Position numbers and translations under genes: made by a program
NCBI GenBank assembly: GCA_031425325.1
Contig: JANPJD010000064.1
Location: forward strand, 1-64,000
Length of the DNA: 64,000 nucleotides
From: Aliitabrizicola sp031425325
Lineage (GTDB): Bacteria > Pseudomonadota > Alphaproteobacteria > Rhodobacterales > Rhodobacteraceae
Direction of reading: 5' to 3'
Shown here: in pieces, positions 34,036-45,597 of the stretch
Numbering within the stretch: the stretch's first letter is position 1
Layout of the letters: the number at the start of each line of letters is the position of its first letter
Notes under the pieces: generated by a model
What the model saw: the letters and a program-made list of their open reading frames with translations, nothing else
The model's database searches: none
Told to the model about the DNA's origin: nothing

Positions 34036-34995
34036 ATGCGAATTGCGGAAAGCGTGACGTTCGGGGGCTCGGGCCTTGCGAGGATGGCCGAGCGGCGCGG
34101 CGATGCCGACGAGATCGCGCGGATGCTGACGGGCGGCCTCGTGCTGCCGGTGTGGCAGGGGAAGCCGTTGGTCAGCGGTGCCGAGACGGATGCCCTCGGG
34201 TGGTTGCCCGCCGGGCATCGGGCGCTGGCGATGGGCACGACGACCGTCTTTCTGGGCGAGGACGACGGCACGCCCCGCTTTGCCTGCGACATCTCTGCAT
34301 GGTCACCCGAGGCAGGGGCCGAGGCCGTCGAGGTAGGGTTCTTCGATCCGTCCGAGCAGCGGCATCCGGCGATCGGCGAGGACCATGCCTTCCTCGAATT
34401 GCGGGGCGTGATGACCCGCCTCTCGCCGCGCGAGGCGGAACTGGCCGCGACAGCAAAGGCCGTCCTCGGCTGGCACAAAAGCCACGGGTTCTGTTCGGTC
34501 TGCGGCGCGGCCTCGGAACCCGCGGTGGGGGGGTGGCAGCGCAATTGCCCTGCCTGTGGCGCGCATCACTTCCCGCGCACGGACCCGGTCGTCATCATGC
34601 TGGTGACCCGCGGCAACTCTGTGCTTCTTGGCCGCTCTCCGGGATGGCCCGAGGGGATGTATTCGCTGCTCGCGGGCTTCATCGAGCCGGGCGAGACGAT
34701 GGAAGCGGCTGTCCGGCGCGAAGTCCTCGAGGAGTCGGGCATCCGGATCGGCGCTGTTGGCTATCTGGCAAGCCAACCCTGGCCCTTTCCCGCCTCGCTG
34801 ATGTTCGGCTGCCACGCGCAAGCCCTGTCCGAGACGATCACCCTCGATCCGGTGGAACTCGAGGATGCGCTCTGGCTGACGCGCGAGGAGATGTCCGAGG
34901 TGATGGCAGGCGGCGATCCCCGCATCCGCGCACCGCGAGCCGGGGCCATCGCGCATTTCCTGCTGCAGGCCTGGCTTTCGGACCGGCTCGACTGA
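34036..34995 (+). CDS. nudC: NADH pyrophosphatase NudC
   Basis: A 319-residue Nudix hydrolase from ATG 34036, with AGGGG ahead of it. The zinc ribbon is C153/C156 and C171/C174 (FCSVCG, CPACG). The Nudix box runs from GFIEPGE to EVLEESG at about residues 214-235. The SQPWPFPAS motif at 246-254 specifies NAD(H) or NAD-capped RNA as substrate. It cleaves NADH to NMNH and AMP and can decap NAD-RNA. The length is typical. An SRPBCC gene follows after 24 bp. Confidence 0.94.
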   Translation: MRIAESVTFGGSGLARMAERRGDADEIARMLTGGLVLPVWQGKPLVSGAETDALGWLPAGHRALAMGTTTVFLGEDDGTPRFACDISAWSPEAGAEAVEVGFFDPSEQRHPAIGEDHAFLELRGVMTRLSPREAELAATAKAVLGWHKSHGFCSVCGAASEPAVGGWQRNCPACGAHHFPRTDPVVIMLVTRGNSVLLGRSPGWPEGMYSLLAGFIEPGETMEAAVRREVLEESGIRIGAVGYLASQPWPFPASLMFGCHAQALSETITLDPVELEDALWLTREEMSEVMAGGDPRIRAPRAGAIAHFLLQAWLSDRLD

Positions 34996-35019
34996 CACGT
35001 CCCAGACGAGGCGAGCGCC

Positions 35020-35490
35020 ATGCGGCTGACGACGCGACAAGACATCGACCTTCCGCCCGGCGCGGTCTTTGATGCACTGTCCGACATCCCGAGATGGGAA
35101 CGGACTGCCAGGGGCCAAGGCGTTAGCGTTGTCCGCACCGATGCCCTTGGTCCCGCGGGCGGCAGCGGGATGCGCTGGGATGTGACGTTCGACTGGCGCG
35201 GCCGAAGACGTCAGGCGGTCGTTGTCCTCGACACGGTCGAAAGACCGTCGCTCTTGGCACTTTCGGGCGAAGGCGACAGCCTTGCGGTGACGCTGCGGAT
35301 CGAGGTTCAGGCGCTTGCCGCCGGTCGCAGCCGGCTGACCGTCAGGATGGACGTCAGGCCAAGGTCCGTGCTTGCGAGGGTTTTCGTCCATACGCTCCGG
35401 CTTGGGCGCGCGCGCCTCGAAGCGCGCTTTCGCGACCGCGTCGCCACGATGGCGGCCGGGATCGAGCGCGACGCGGCGGGCCGCACCTAA
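35020..35490 (+). CDS. SRPBCC family protein
   Basis: A 156-residue protein with a START/SRPBCC-like pattern: RQDIDLPPGAVFDALSDIPRWERTA at the start, alternating strands in the middle, and a long basic C-terminal helix (RLGRARLEARFRDRV). The fold forms a hydrophobic cavity for lipids or other ligands. No catalytic residues are predictable. Its stop overlaps the convergent pheA stop by 4 bp (35487-35490). It is probably co-transcribed with nudC. Confidence 0.78.
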   Translation: MRLTTRQDIDLPPGAVFDALSDIPRWERTARGQGVSVVRTDALGPAGGSGMRWDVTFDWRGRRRQAVVVLDTVERPSLLALSGEGDSLAVTLRIEVQALAAGRSRLTVRMDVRPRSVLARVFVHTLRLGRARLEARFRDRVATMAAGIERDAAGRT

Positions 35491-36329
35491 AGCCTGCGGG
35501 CATTCGCCGGATAGACGCCAAGCACGCTGACCTGGCTGGTGAAGTAGCGCAGCTCTTCCATCGCCCGGGCGACGTTCGGGTCGTCGGGATGACCCTCGAT
35601 GTCGGCATAGAACTCGGTCGCGGTGAACGAGCCACCGATCAGGTAGCTTTCCAGCTTGGTCATGTTGACGCCGTTCGTCGCAAAGCCGCCCATGGCCTTG
35701 TAAAGGGCGGCCGGGATGTTCCTGACGCGGAAGGTCAGCGTCGTCATCATCCGCTCGGCCCGGCGCGTGTCGTCTGGAGCGGGCGCCATCACAAGGAAGC
35801 GGGTCGTGTTGTTCGACTGATCCTCGATCTGGCGGGCAAGCACGTCGAGCCCGTAGATCTCTCCGGCAAGCTCCGAGGCGAGCGCGCCCGTGGCAGGGTC
35901 GGCGCGCTCGGCAACGATCTTGGCCGATCCGGCCGTGTCCGCGCCGGTCAGCCCGGCGATACCGTGCGACCGCAGGAAGGTCCGGCACTGGCCCAGAAGG
36001 ACAGTGTGGCTCATCGCCTGCCGGATGTCGGCGATCTTCGTGCCCGGCAGCCCCAAAAGGTTGATGTGGACCCGGACGAACGCCTCGTCGATGATGTGCA
36101 GGCCCGATCCCGGCAGCAGCGAGTGGATGTCGGCCACCCGCCCGTAGGTCGAGTTCTCGACCGGCAGCATCGCAAGGTCGGCCTCGCCGCGGCGGACCGC
36201 CTCGATCGCGTCCTCGAAGGTCCGGCACGGCAGCGCGGTCATGCCCGGGCGCGCCTGACGGCAGGCTTCGTGGGAATAGGCCCCGAGTTCGCCCTGGAAG
36301 GCGATCCGACCGGTCTTCATGACACTCAT
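35487..36329 (-). CDS. pheA: Prephenate dehydratase PheA
   Basis: A 280-residue enzyme turning prephenate into phenylpyruvate for phenylalanine. The ATG at 36327-36329 (MSVMKTGRIAFQGE) has GGAG eight bases before it. The catalytic domain shows AFQGELGAYSHEAC, PVENSTYGRV and DNNTTRF-type SNNTTRFLVM. The C-terminal ACT domain has TFRVRNIPAALYKAMGGFA and NMTKLESYL, which allosterically bind Phe. There is no fused chorismate mutase. It is divergent from the cytochrome c gene. Confidence 0.95.
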   Translation of the reverse strand: MSVMKTGRIAFQGELGAYSHEACRQARPGMTALPCRTFEDAIEAVRRGEADLAMLPVENSTYGRVADIHSLLPGSGLHIIDEAFVRVHINLLGLPGTKIADIRQAMSHTVLLGQCRTFLRSHGIAGLTGADTAGSAKIVAERADPATGALASELAGEIYGLDVLARQIEDQSNNTTRFLVMAPAPDDTRRAERMMTTLTFRVRNIPAALYKAMGGFATNGVNMTKLESYLIGGSFTATEFYADIEGHPDDPNVARAMEELRYFTSQVSVLGVYPANARRL

Positions 36330-36457
36330 CACAGGCTCCGCCATGGCCCGCCGCACGGGCCGACACCCGCGTCCGGGCGATTGGTCGCGCTACTATACCT
36401 TGAAACCCTGCGGGGGAAGCGGGTACATACCTCGCGATTGATGCAAGGAACCGCCCG

Positions 36458-36976
36458 ATGTTCGACACGATGACCCTCACCAAGGCGCTTGGCTCGTTTT
36501 GCGCGTCGCTGCTGGTGTTCCTGCTGGCCGGGTGGGCCGCGTCGGCGATCTACTATACCGGCGGCGGCCATGGCGAGCATGCCGAGGAACAGGCCTACGC
36601 CATCGACACGGGCGAGGCCGAGGTCGCAGAGGTCGCAGAGGAAGGCCCGCCGCTGGAAGAGCTTCTGGCCGCAGCCGACGTCGGAGCGGGAGAGCGCGTG
36701 TTCGCAAAATGTGCCGCCTGCCACAAGGTCGACGGAACGGACGGGACCGGTCCGCATGTGAACGGCGTGGTCGGCCGCCAGAAGGCGTCTGTGCCGGGCT
36801 TTGGATATTCCGAGGTTCTTGTCAGCATGCAGGGCGACGCATGGACGCCCGAGAACCTCGACGCATTCCTCGAGAACCCGCGCGGCTATGCCCCCGGCAC
36901 GAAGATGAGCTTCGCCGGGCTTGCACGCCCGGAAGAGCGGGCGAACCTGATCGCCTGGCTTGCGACCACCCAGTAG
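36458..36976 (+). CDS. cycM: Membrane-anchored cytochrome c (cy/c552 type)
   Basis: A 172-residue electron carrier. An uncleaved N-terminal helix (about residues 8-32) anchors it, followed by a Glu/Ala-rich linker (37-70) and the cytochrome domain. Haem attaches at C85-A-A-C88-H89, with M150 (GTKMSFAG) as the sixth ligand. It matches cytochrome cy of Rhodobacter and c552 of Paracoccus, which carry electrons from the bc1 complex to cytochrome oxidase. Position beside pheA is conserved in relatives as far as I recall. Confidence 0.92.
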   Translation: MFDTMTLTKALGSFCASLLVFLLAGWAASAIYYTGGGHGEHAEEQAYAIDTGEAEVAEVAEEGPPLEELLAAADVGAGERVFAKCAACHKVDGTDGTGPHVNGVVGRQKASVPGFGYSEVLVSMQGDAWTPENLDAFLENPRGYAPGTKMSFAGLARPEERANLIAWLATTQ

Positions 36977-37115
36977 ACCCGGCGTCCGGGCAGGCCCTTG
37001 GCGGGGCGGATTGGACACAAGATCGCGACTCGGCAAGGCGATGCCGTCTCGGGCATCGACAAGGGCTGGGAAACCGTCGGAATGTGAGGCATCGCTTGCC
37101 ATCGGGGAGAGCCGC

Positions 37116-39017
37116 ATGATCCGTTTCCGCCGCGCCGCCGCTGACGTTTACGGACAGGGCCCTCGGACAATCGGGCAGCTTCTGGCGCTCGGCCCGGTTC
37201 TTTTCCTTCTTGCCGTTTGGCCGGGCAGCGCCTGGTCGCAGGCGACGATCACGTCGCACGGCATATCGACCTTCGGCGAACTGAAGTATCCGGCGGATTT
37301 TCCGCATTTCGACTATGTCGTCCCCGACGCGCCCAAGGGTGGGCGGATGACCTTCCTGGGAACAGGCGCCAGCCAGACCTTCGACAGCCTCAATCCGTTT
37401 ATCCTAAAGGGCGAGGCCGCGCAGGGCCTCGGCCTGCTGTATGACAGCCTGCTGGCGGGCGCGCCGGATGAACCGGATGCCGCCTACGGCCTTCTGGCCG
37501 AGTCGCTGGAATTCCCCGAGGATCGAAGCTGGGTGATCTTCAACATGCGCCCCGAGGCGCGCTTCTCGGACGGCGTGCCGATCACGGCCCAGGATGTAGT
37601 CTTCACCTGGCAGGTGCTGCTGGAAAAGGGCGCACCAAGCTATCAGATCGTGCTCAAGGACATCGCGGCGGTCGAGGCGCTGGGGCCCCATCAGGTCAAG
37701 TTCACCTTCCGCGAAGGGGCCTCGACCCGCGATCTTCCGGCGCTGGCAGGAAGCCTGTCGATCCTGCCCCGGCATTACTACGAGACCGTCGCTTTCGAGG
37801 AGTCGACGATGGTGCCCCCGGTTGGCTCGGGGGCCTATGTCGTGCGGTCGGCCGATCCGGGGCGACGGATCGAGTACTGTCGCAATCCCGATTACTGGGC
37901 CGCCGACCTGCCGGTGAATGTGGGGCAATCCAATTTCGACTGCTTCGTCTACGAATACTTCGCCGACCGCACCGCCGCCTTCGAGGCGTTCAAGTCCGGC
38001 GGCTATCTGTTCCACCAGGAGTTCTCGTCGCTCAACTGGGCCACGGGCTATGACTTCCCGGCGATCGACAAGGGCTGGGTGATCCGCGACGAGCTTGACG
38101 ACAACACGCCTTCGGGGACGCAGGGCTTCTGGTTCAACCTGCGCCGCGAGAAGTTTGCCGACCCCCGTGTGCGTGAGGCCATCGGCCTGATGTTCAACTT
38201 CGAATGGACGAACGAGACGCTGTTCTATTCGCTGTACAAACGGACCGACAGTTTCTTCGAGAACTCGCCGATGCAAGCCGAAGGGCTGCCCCAGGGCGAA
38301 GAGCTTGCCGTTCTCGAGGAGTTCCGCGACCAGCTTGCGCCCGAGATCTTCACCGAACCGCCCTACAGCCCGCCCGTCAGCGGCACGACGCAGCTTGACC
38401 GGGGGAACATGCGCCGCGCCTCGGCGCTGCTGGACGAGGCCGGATGGGTCGTCGGCGCGGACGGACTTCGGCGCAACGCAGCGGGAGAGACGCTGAGCGT
38501 CGAGATCCTGGACGACTCGAAGGTCTTCGACCGGGTTCTGAACCCCTATGTCCAAAATCTGCGGCGCGTCGGGATCGACGCCCGCTTCTCGCTGATCGAC
38601 GCCGCGCAGATGCAGCAGCGGCAAGAGGACTTCAACTTCGACATGATGCCAGGGCGCTTCACGATGAGCTTCAGCCCGTCGCTGGAGCTGCGCCAGTTCT
38701 TCTCGTCGGCCGCCGCCGCGACCCCCGGTTCGGTGAACCTGTCGGGCATCGCCGACCCGGTCGTGGATGCGCTGATTGAACGGGTCATCGCGTCGACGAC
38801 CCGCGAAGAACTGGACGGTCGCGCCAAGGCGCTCGACCGGGTCCTGCGGTCCAAGGGGTTGTGGGTGCCGAACTGGTACAGCGGGCAGTATCTGGTCGCC
38901 TATTGGGACGTGTTCGGCCAGCCGCCCCAGCAGCCGCCCTATGCGAGGGGCGACGGGCTGTGGTGGTTCGACACGGCAAGGTTCGACCGGCTGAAGGCCG
39001 AGGGCGCGCTGCGCTGA
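37116..39017 (+). CDS. yejA: Extracellular solute-binding protein of a YejABEF-type peptide importer
   Basis: A 633-residue SBP family 5 protein from ATG 37116 (GGGGAGAG upstream). A long signal peptide (hydrophobic at about 20-38, cleavage near WSQAT) leads to the mature protein, with HGISTFGELKYPADFPHFDYVVPDAPKGG typical of YejA. Peptide-binding landmarks include SDGVPITAQDVVFTW and the C-terminal WVPNWYSGQYLVAYWD. It supplies peptides to YejBE. In enterobacteria YejABEF imports microcin C; here the natural cargo is unknown. yejB starts 1 bp after its stop. Confidence 0.93.
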   Translation: MIRFRRAAADVYGQGPRTIGQLLALGPVLFLLAVWPGSAWSQATITSHGISTFGELKYPADFPHFDYVVPDAPKGGRMTFLGTGASQTFDSLNPFILKGEAAQGLGLLYDSLLAGAPDEPDAAYGLLAESLEFPEDRSWVIFNMRPEARFSDGVPITAQDVVFTWQVLLEKGAPSYQIVLKDIAAVEALGPHQVKFTFREGASTRDLPALAGSLSILPRHYYETVAFEESTMVPPVGSGAYVVRSADPGRRIEYCRNPDYWAADLPVNVGQSNFDCFVYEYFADRTAAFEAFKSGGYLFHQEFSSLNWATGYDFPAIDKGWVIRDELDDNTPSGTQGFWFNLRREKFADPRVREAIGLMFNFEWTNETLFYSLYKRTDSFFENSPMQAEGLPQGEELAVLEEFRDQLAPEIFTEPPYSPPVSGTTQLDRGNMRRASALLDEAGWVVGADGLRRNAAGETLSVEILDDSKVFDRVLNPYVQNLRRVGIDARFSLIDAAQMQQRQEDFNFDMMPGRFTMSFSPSLELRQFFSSAAAATPGSVNLSGIADPVVDALIERVIASTTREELDGRAKALDRVLRSKGLWVPNWYSGQYLVAYWDVFGQPPQQPPYARGDGLWWFDTARFDRLKAEGALR

Positions 39018-39018
39018 C

Positions 39019-40098
39019 ATGGGCGCCTACATCCTGAGACGCCTGCTGCTGATCGTCCCGACCTTGCTCGGGATCATGGTGATCAACTTCACCCTGACGC
39101 AATTCGTGCCGGGCGGACCGATCGAGCAGGTGCTCGCCCGGCTGGAAGGCGGCGGTGATGCATTCCAGAACATCACCGGCGGCGCGGATGCGGGGATGGA
39201 GGCCGGTGGCAGCGGCGAAAGCTACATCGGTTCGCGCGGCCTGCCGCCCGAGTTCATCGCCGACCTTGAACGGCAGTTCGGCTTCGACAAGCCGCCCGTC
39301 GAACGGTTCTTCGAGATGCTCTGGAACTACATGCGCTTCGACTTCGGCGAGAGTTACTTCCGCTCGATCTCGGTGGTTGACCTCGTTCTGGAGAAGATGC
39401 CGGTCTCGATCTCGCTGGGGCTGTGGTCGACGCTGATCGCCTATCTCGTGTCGATCCCGCTCGGCATCCGCAAGGCGGTGCGCGACGGCTCGTCCTTCGA
39501 CACATGGACAAGCGGCGCGATCATCGTGGGCTACGCGATCCCCGGCTTTCTCTTTGCCATCCTGCTGCTGGTGCTATTCGCGGGCGGGTCCTATCTGCAA
39601 TGGTTTCCGCTGCGCGGGCTGACCTCGGACAACTGGGAAGAGTTGTCGCTGGCGGGCAAGATCGGCGACTACATCTGGCACATCACCCTGCCGGTCCTCG
39701 CCTCGACGATCAGCGCCTTCGCCACGCTGACGCTGCTGACGAAGAACAGCTTTCTCGAAGAGATCAAGAAACAGTACGTCATGACCGCCCGCGCCAAGGG
39801 CCTGACCGAAGGCAGGGTGCTTTACGGCCACGTCTTTCGCAACGCGATGCTGATCGTCATCGCGGGCTTCCCGGCGGTCTTCGTCAGCGTGTTCTTCGGC
39901 GGCTCTCTCATCATCGAGACGATCTTCTCGCTCGATGGGCTCGGGCGGCTGGGGTTCGAGGCGGCCGTCTCGCGCGACTATCCGGTGATCTTCGGCACGC
40001 TCTTCTTCTTTGGGCTGTTGGGGTTGCTGATGGGGCTTCTGTCGGACCTGATGTACGTCTGGATCGACCCGCGCATCGACTTCGAAGGGCGCCGCTGA
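39019..40098 (+). CDS. yejB: Peptide ABC transporter permease YejB
   Basis: A 359-residue inner-membrane permease. After the first helix (about residues 9-27) there is a long periplasmic segment, then five further helices. The cytoplasmic coupling loop reads KKQYVMTARAKGLTEGRVLYGHVFRNA. It pairs with YejE. The start is 1 bp after yejA and its stop overlaps yejE by one base, so expression is tightly coupled. Confidence 0.95.
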   Translation: MGAYILRRLLLIVPTLLGIMVINFTLTQFVPGGPIEQVLARLEGGGDAFQNITGGADAGMEAGGSGESYIGSRGLPPEFIADLERQFGFDKPPVERFFEMLWNYMRFDFGESYFRSISVVDLVLEKMPVSISLGLWSTLIAYLVSIPLGIRKAVRDGSSFDTWTSGAIIVGYAIPGFLFAILLLVLFAGGSYLQWFPLRGLTSDNWEELSLAGKIGDYIWHITLPVLASTISAFATLTLLTKNSFLEEIKKQYVMTARAKGLTEGRVLYGHVFRNAMLIVIAGFPAVFVSVFFGGSLIIETIFSLDGLGRLGFEAAVSRDYPVIFGTLFFFGLLGLLMGLLSDLMYVWIDPRIDFEGRR

Positions 40099-41206
40099 TG
40101 CGGCTTTCTCCCCTGAACCAGAGGCGGTGGCGGAACTTCCGTGCCAACCGGCGGGCCTACTGGTCGCTCGTCGTATTCTCGGTCCTGTTCGGGCTGTCGC
40201 TGTTCGCCGAGGTGATCGCCAACGACAAGCCGCTTCTCGTCCGCCATCAGGGCGAGACGTTCTTTCCCATCTGGCGATTCTATCCCGAGACCTCCTTCGG
40301 TGGCGATTTCCAGACAGAGGCCATCTACCGCGATGTCGAGGTGCAATGCCTGATCGTCGCCGCCGGATCGCCCGCCTGCTGGGACGATCCGCAAGGTATC
40401 CTGACCGAGGCCACCACCATGGGCACGGTCCTTGGCGAGCCGGTCGAGGTCGGCCGGATCATCTGGCCGCCGATCCCCTACAGCTTCGATACCGTGAACG
40501 ACCTTGGCGGGGGAACCGCGCCCTCGGCACCCGATGCGGCGCACTGGCTTGGTACCGATGACACCGCCCGCGATGTGCTGGCCCGGGTGATCTACGGCTT
40601 CCGCCTGTCGGTCGCCTTTGCCCTGATCGTGGCGGCGCTGACCTCGGTCATCGGGATCGCGGCGGGGGCGGTGCAAGGCTATTTCGGCGGTCTGACCGAC
40701 CTCATCTTCCAGCGCGTCATCGAGATCTGGGGCGCGACGCCCAGCCTTTACATCATCATCATCGTGGCCGCGATCGTGCCGATGAACTTCTGGCTTCTCG
40801 TGGGCCTCATGGTGCTGTTCGGCTGGACCGCCCTCGTCGGCGTGGTCCGGGCCGAGTTCCTGCGCGCCCGCAACTTCGAATATGTCCGGGCAGCCCGTGC
40901 GCTTGGCGTGCCGGACCGCACGATCATGGTGCGCCATGTGCTGCCGAACGCCATGGTTGCGACAATCACCATGCTGCCCTTCATCGTGACGGGCACCATC
41001 GGCTCGCTCGCGGCACTCGATTTCCTCGGCTTTGGCCTGCCCTCTTCCTCTCCCTCGCTCGGAGAGCTTACGCTGCAAGCCAAGCAGAACCTCCAGGCCC
41101 CCTGGCTGGGGTTCACGGCCTTCTTCGTCTTCGCCATCATGCTCAGCCTGATGGTCTTCATCTTCGAGGGCATCCGCGACGCCTTCGACCCGCGAAAGAC
41201 CTTCGC

Positions 41207-41210
<4 letters not shown>
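40098..41210 (+). CDS. yejE: Peptide ABC transporter permease YejE
   Basis: A 370-residue permease from ATG 40098, overlapping the yejB TGA (TGATG). The first helix (about 22-42) is followed by a roughly 130-residue periplasmic segment, then the OppC-like core. Visible are GTDDTARDVLARVIYGFRLS and the EAA loop NFEYVRAARALGVPDRTI. It completes the importer with YejB and YejF. The last codons overlap the yejF start by 4 bp. Confidence 0.95.
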
Positions 41211-42807
<1,597 letters not shown>

Positions 42808-42811
<4 letters not shown>

Positions 42812-44034
42812 AGATCCTTTTCATCCATCAGAACTTTCCGGGCCAGTTCCTGCACCTCGCCCCCGAGATGCAGCGCCGGGGGCATCAGTGTCTTGCTCTG
42901 ACCGACGCGGTGAACCAGCGCGCCTTTCCGGTCCCGGTGGTGCGCTACCGGCACGAGGCGCCGGTCGTCGACCCCGCCGCGACGAGGGCCGGGCGGACCT
43001 ACACGACGATGACCGACCGCGGGGTGACGGTCGCACGGGCCGCCCGTCAGTTGCGCGACCGGCAGGGCTATGTGCCGGACGTCATCCTCGGCCATTCGGG
43101 TTGGGGCGAGACGCTGTTCCTCAAGGAGATCTGGCCCGAGGCGCGCCTCGTCATTTATGCCGAGTTCTACTACGGCGGCGCGGGGCGGGACGTCGGCTTC
43201 GACCCCGAGTTCGGCGGCCCGTCCCTCGACAGCGCGATGATCGCGCAGGGACGCGCCGCGCATCTGGGGCAGGCACTGCTGCACGCCGATGCCGGGATCG
43301 TGCCGACGCGCTGGCAGGCATCGACCTTTCCCCCGGCCCTTCGACCCATGCTCCATGTCCTGCATGACGGGATCGACACCGATCTCGTCCGGCCCGAACA
43401 CGGCGCGCGCTTCGCCCTGCCCAACGGGCGCGTCCTTTCCGCGGGCGACGAGGTGCTGACCTTCGTCAGCCGCAACCTCGAACCCTATCGCGGATGGCAC
43501 ATCTTCGCCCGCGCCCTGCCGGGCGTCCTTGCAGCGCGCCCCGGCGCGCAGGTCGTCATCGTCGGCGGCGACGGCACGAGCTATGGCCCTGCCCCGCGCG
43601 AGGGGGGAACATGGAAGCAGCGGCTGCTGGATGAGGTGGGCGACCGGCTCGACCCTGCGCGGGTGCATTTCGCGGGGCGTCTCGCCTACCGTGACTTCGT
43701 GCGGCTGATGCAGGTGACGCGGGTCCACGCCTATCTCAGCTATCCGTTCGTACTGAGCTGGTCGATGCTCGAGGCGATGGCTGCCGGGGCGGTGGTCGTC
43801 GGCTCTCGCACGGCCCCGGTCGAGGAAGTGATCGCCGACGGCGTGAACGGCCGGCTGGTCGATTTCTTCGATGTCGAGGGCTGGACCGCGACACTGGCCG
43901 AGTGCCTCGCGCGCCCCGATGCAGCCCTTCGCAATGCCGCCCGACAGACGGTCCTCGACGGCTATGCCCTGCCCGGATGCCTCGACCGGCTGGTGAGGCT
44001 TCTGGAAAGCCCGGACCCGGATTTCACTTTGTAG
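42808..44034 (+). CDS. Glycosyltransferase family 4 protein coupled to yejF
   Basis: A 408-residue cytosolic glycosyltransferase of GT-B fold. The N-terminal half begins MKILFIHQNFPGQFLHLAPE. The C-terminal half has RNLEPYRGWHIFARALPGVL, PARVHFAGRLAYRDFVRLMQ and SWSMLEAMAAGAVVVGSRTAPVEEVI, which bind the nucleotide sugar. The start at ATG 42808 lies inside the yejF stop, so translation is coupled. The sugar and acceptor are unknown, and the reason for coupling with a peptide importer is unclear. A hairpin element follows. Confidence 0.87.
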
Positions 44035-44054
44035 AAATATCCTCGGGGGCTCCA

Positions 44055-44071
44055 GGGGGCAGACGGCCCCC
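44055..44071. terminator. GC-rich hairpin between the glycosyltransferase and carboxypeptidase genes
   Basis: GGGGGC (44055-44060) pairs with GCCCCC (44066-44071) around a 5-nt loop. It is preceded by AAATATCCTCGGGGGCTCC, a context I recall as a recurring intergenic element in Rhodobacterales. It lies in the 54-bp convergent gap, where it would end both transcripts. I saw only one copy in this window. Confidence 0.5.
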
Positions 44072-44088
44072 CGGTGCTCGCCACAGGC

Positions 44089-45597
44089 TCAGGGCCCCAT
44101 CGTGAAGCATTGCACCGACCGCGCCTGAAGACGGCGGCAGGCGAGATCGGCCTGGTCCTGAGTCAATCCCACAAAGTTCGCGTCATAGCCGCCGCTGCGT
44201 TCGACGACCTTGCGAAGCCCATCGTTCAGGGTCGTCGTCTCGGCAAGTGCGGTCTTCAGAAGTTGCCGCTCGGCCGAACTGCGCGAGTCGAACCGTCCGA
44301 CATTGATGCCCCAATGGCGCCCACCCGAAGTCGAGATGCGGGTCACCACCTCGGGCGGGGTCGGCACGGTCGCGGGGGCAGGGGCCGCTTCAGCGAACAT
44401 ATCCGCCGGCCTCGGACGGGGCGCGGGCGAGACTGCGGGGCTGGTCGGCGCGACCGCCACAAGTTGCGGCTGTGCCAGCGCTTCCGCCACTGCGGCATCG
44501 GCCTGCGCCACGGTCTCGGCTGCCGAGGTCGCAGTCGGCGCCGGAGCGGCGGCGCTTGTCTCGACCACCGAGGCTGTCGCCTCGGCAAGGGCCCCGGCGA
44601 TCCCGTCCTGCATCGCCAGCAACTGCTCTTGCGAGGGCTGCTCGACCACCGGGCGAACCTTGGGCCGGGGCGAGGTCGTCACGGCCCGGACAAGCCGGAT
44701 CGTCTTGCCCGCGCCGCCTTCCTCCATCTCGGCCTCGGCCACCAGCGAGTAATCCGGCGGGTTGGGCTTCTGAACCGGCGCGTTCGCGGGGGCCTCGCCG
44801 AACCCGATGTCCAAAAGTTCGGCCATCTTCGCGTTGCGGTGTGCCGTCGACTTGCCGCCGAACACGGTCGCTATGATCCGCGTGTTGCCGCGCTCGGCCG
44901 AGGCGGTCAGGTTGAATCCTGCGGGGTTCGTGTAGCCCGTCTTGATCCCATCCGCGCCGCGATAGGCATCCAGGAAACGGCGGTTGGTGTTGTTGACCTC
45001 GGCCACGCCAGCATCGGTGCTGCGCCGCGAGAAGATGTTGTAATACTGCGGAAAATCATAGAACAGCCGACGGCCGAGCACGTTCATGTCGCGTGCCGTC
45101 GAAAGGTGGCCCTTGGCCGTCAGGCCGTTGGCGTTCTTGAACGTCGAATCCGTCATGCCCAGCGCGCGGGCTGTCCGGTTCATCCGGTTCGCGAACTTCG
45201 GCTCGCTGCCAGAGATCGCCTCGCCGATGGCCGTTGCCGCGTCGTTCGCCGACTTCACTGCAGCGGCCCGGATCAGGTAGCGCAACTGGATGCGCTGCCC
45301 GGCCTTCAACCCCAGTTTCGACGGTGGCTGCGAGGCCGCATGCTTCGAAATCTTGACCATCGTGTCGAGCGAGATCTCGCCCCGCTCGACCGCCTCGAAC
45401 GCGATGTAGAGCGTCAGCATCTTGGTCAGCGACGCGGGATGCAACCGCGTCTCGGAGTTGTTCGAGTATAGGACTTCGCCCGAGCGGGCATCCATCACGA
45501 TGGCCGCGTAGGGCGCGGCACTGGCCGGTTGCGCGACCAGGGCCAGAACCATGGCCATGAAGAAACTGAAAGCGAAATGCCCAAGACGCGCTGTCAC
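44089..45597 (-). CDS. dacC: D-alanyl-D-alanine carboxypeptidase with SPOR domain
   Basis: A 502-residue penicillin-binding protein from GTG 45595-45597 with AGGA upstream; an ATG 13 codons later would still keep the signal peptide ending near ASAAPY. The peptidase S11 motifs are S56-L-T-K59, S116-A-N118 and K219-T-G. It trims the terminal D-Ala of peptidoglycan stem peptides. A Pro/Ala-rich linker (about 285-415) joins the catalytic part to a C-terminal SPOR-like domain (about 425-500) that should bind denuded glycan at the division site. Confidence 0.92.
   Translation of the reverse strand: MTARLGHFAFSFFMAMVLALVAQPASAAPYAAIVMDARSGEVLYSNNSETRLHPASLTKMLTLYIAFEAVERGEISLDTMVKISKHAASQPPSKLGLKAGQRIQLRYLIRAAAVKSANDAATAIGEAISGSEPKFANRMNRTARALGMTDSTFKNANGLTAKGHLSTARDMNVLGRRLFYDFPQYYNIFSRRSTDAGVAEVNNTNRRFLDAYRGADGIKTGYTNPAGFNLTASAERGNTRIIATVFGGKSTAHRNAKMAELLDIGFGEAPANAPVQKPNPPDYSLVAEAEMEEGGAGKTIRLVRAVTTSPRPKVRPVVEQPSQEQLLAMQDGIAGALAEATASVVETSAAAPAPTATSAAETVAQADAAVAEALAQPQLVAVAPTSPAVSPAPRPRPADMFAEAAPAPATVPTPPEVVTRISTSGGRHWGINVGRFDSRSSAERQLLKTALAETTTLNDGLRKVVERSGGYDANFVGLTQDQADLACRRLQARSVQCFTMGP

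Noticed and set aside
44074..45471. A 465-residue open frame on the plus strand
   Set aside because: It is antisense to the D,D-carboxypeptidase gene, whose catalytic motifs are complete.
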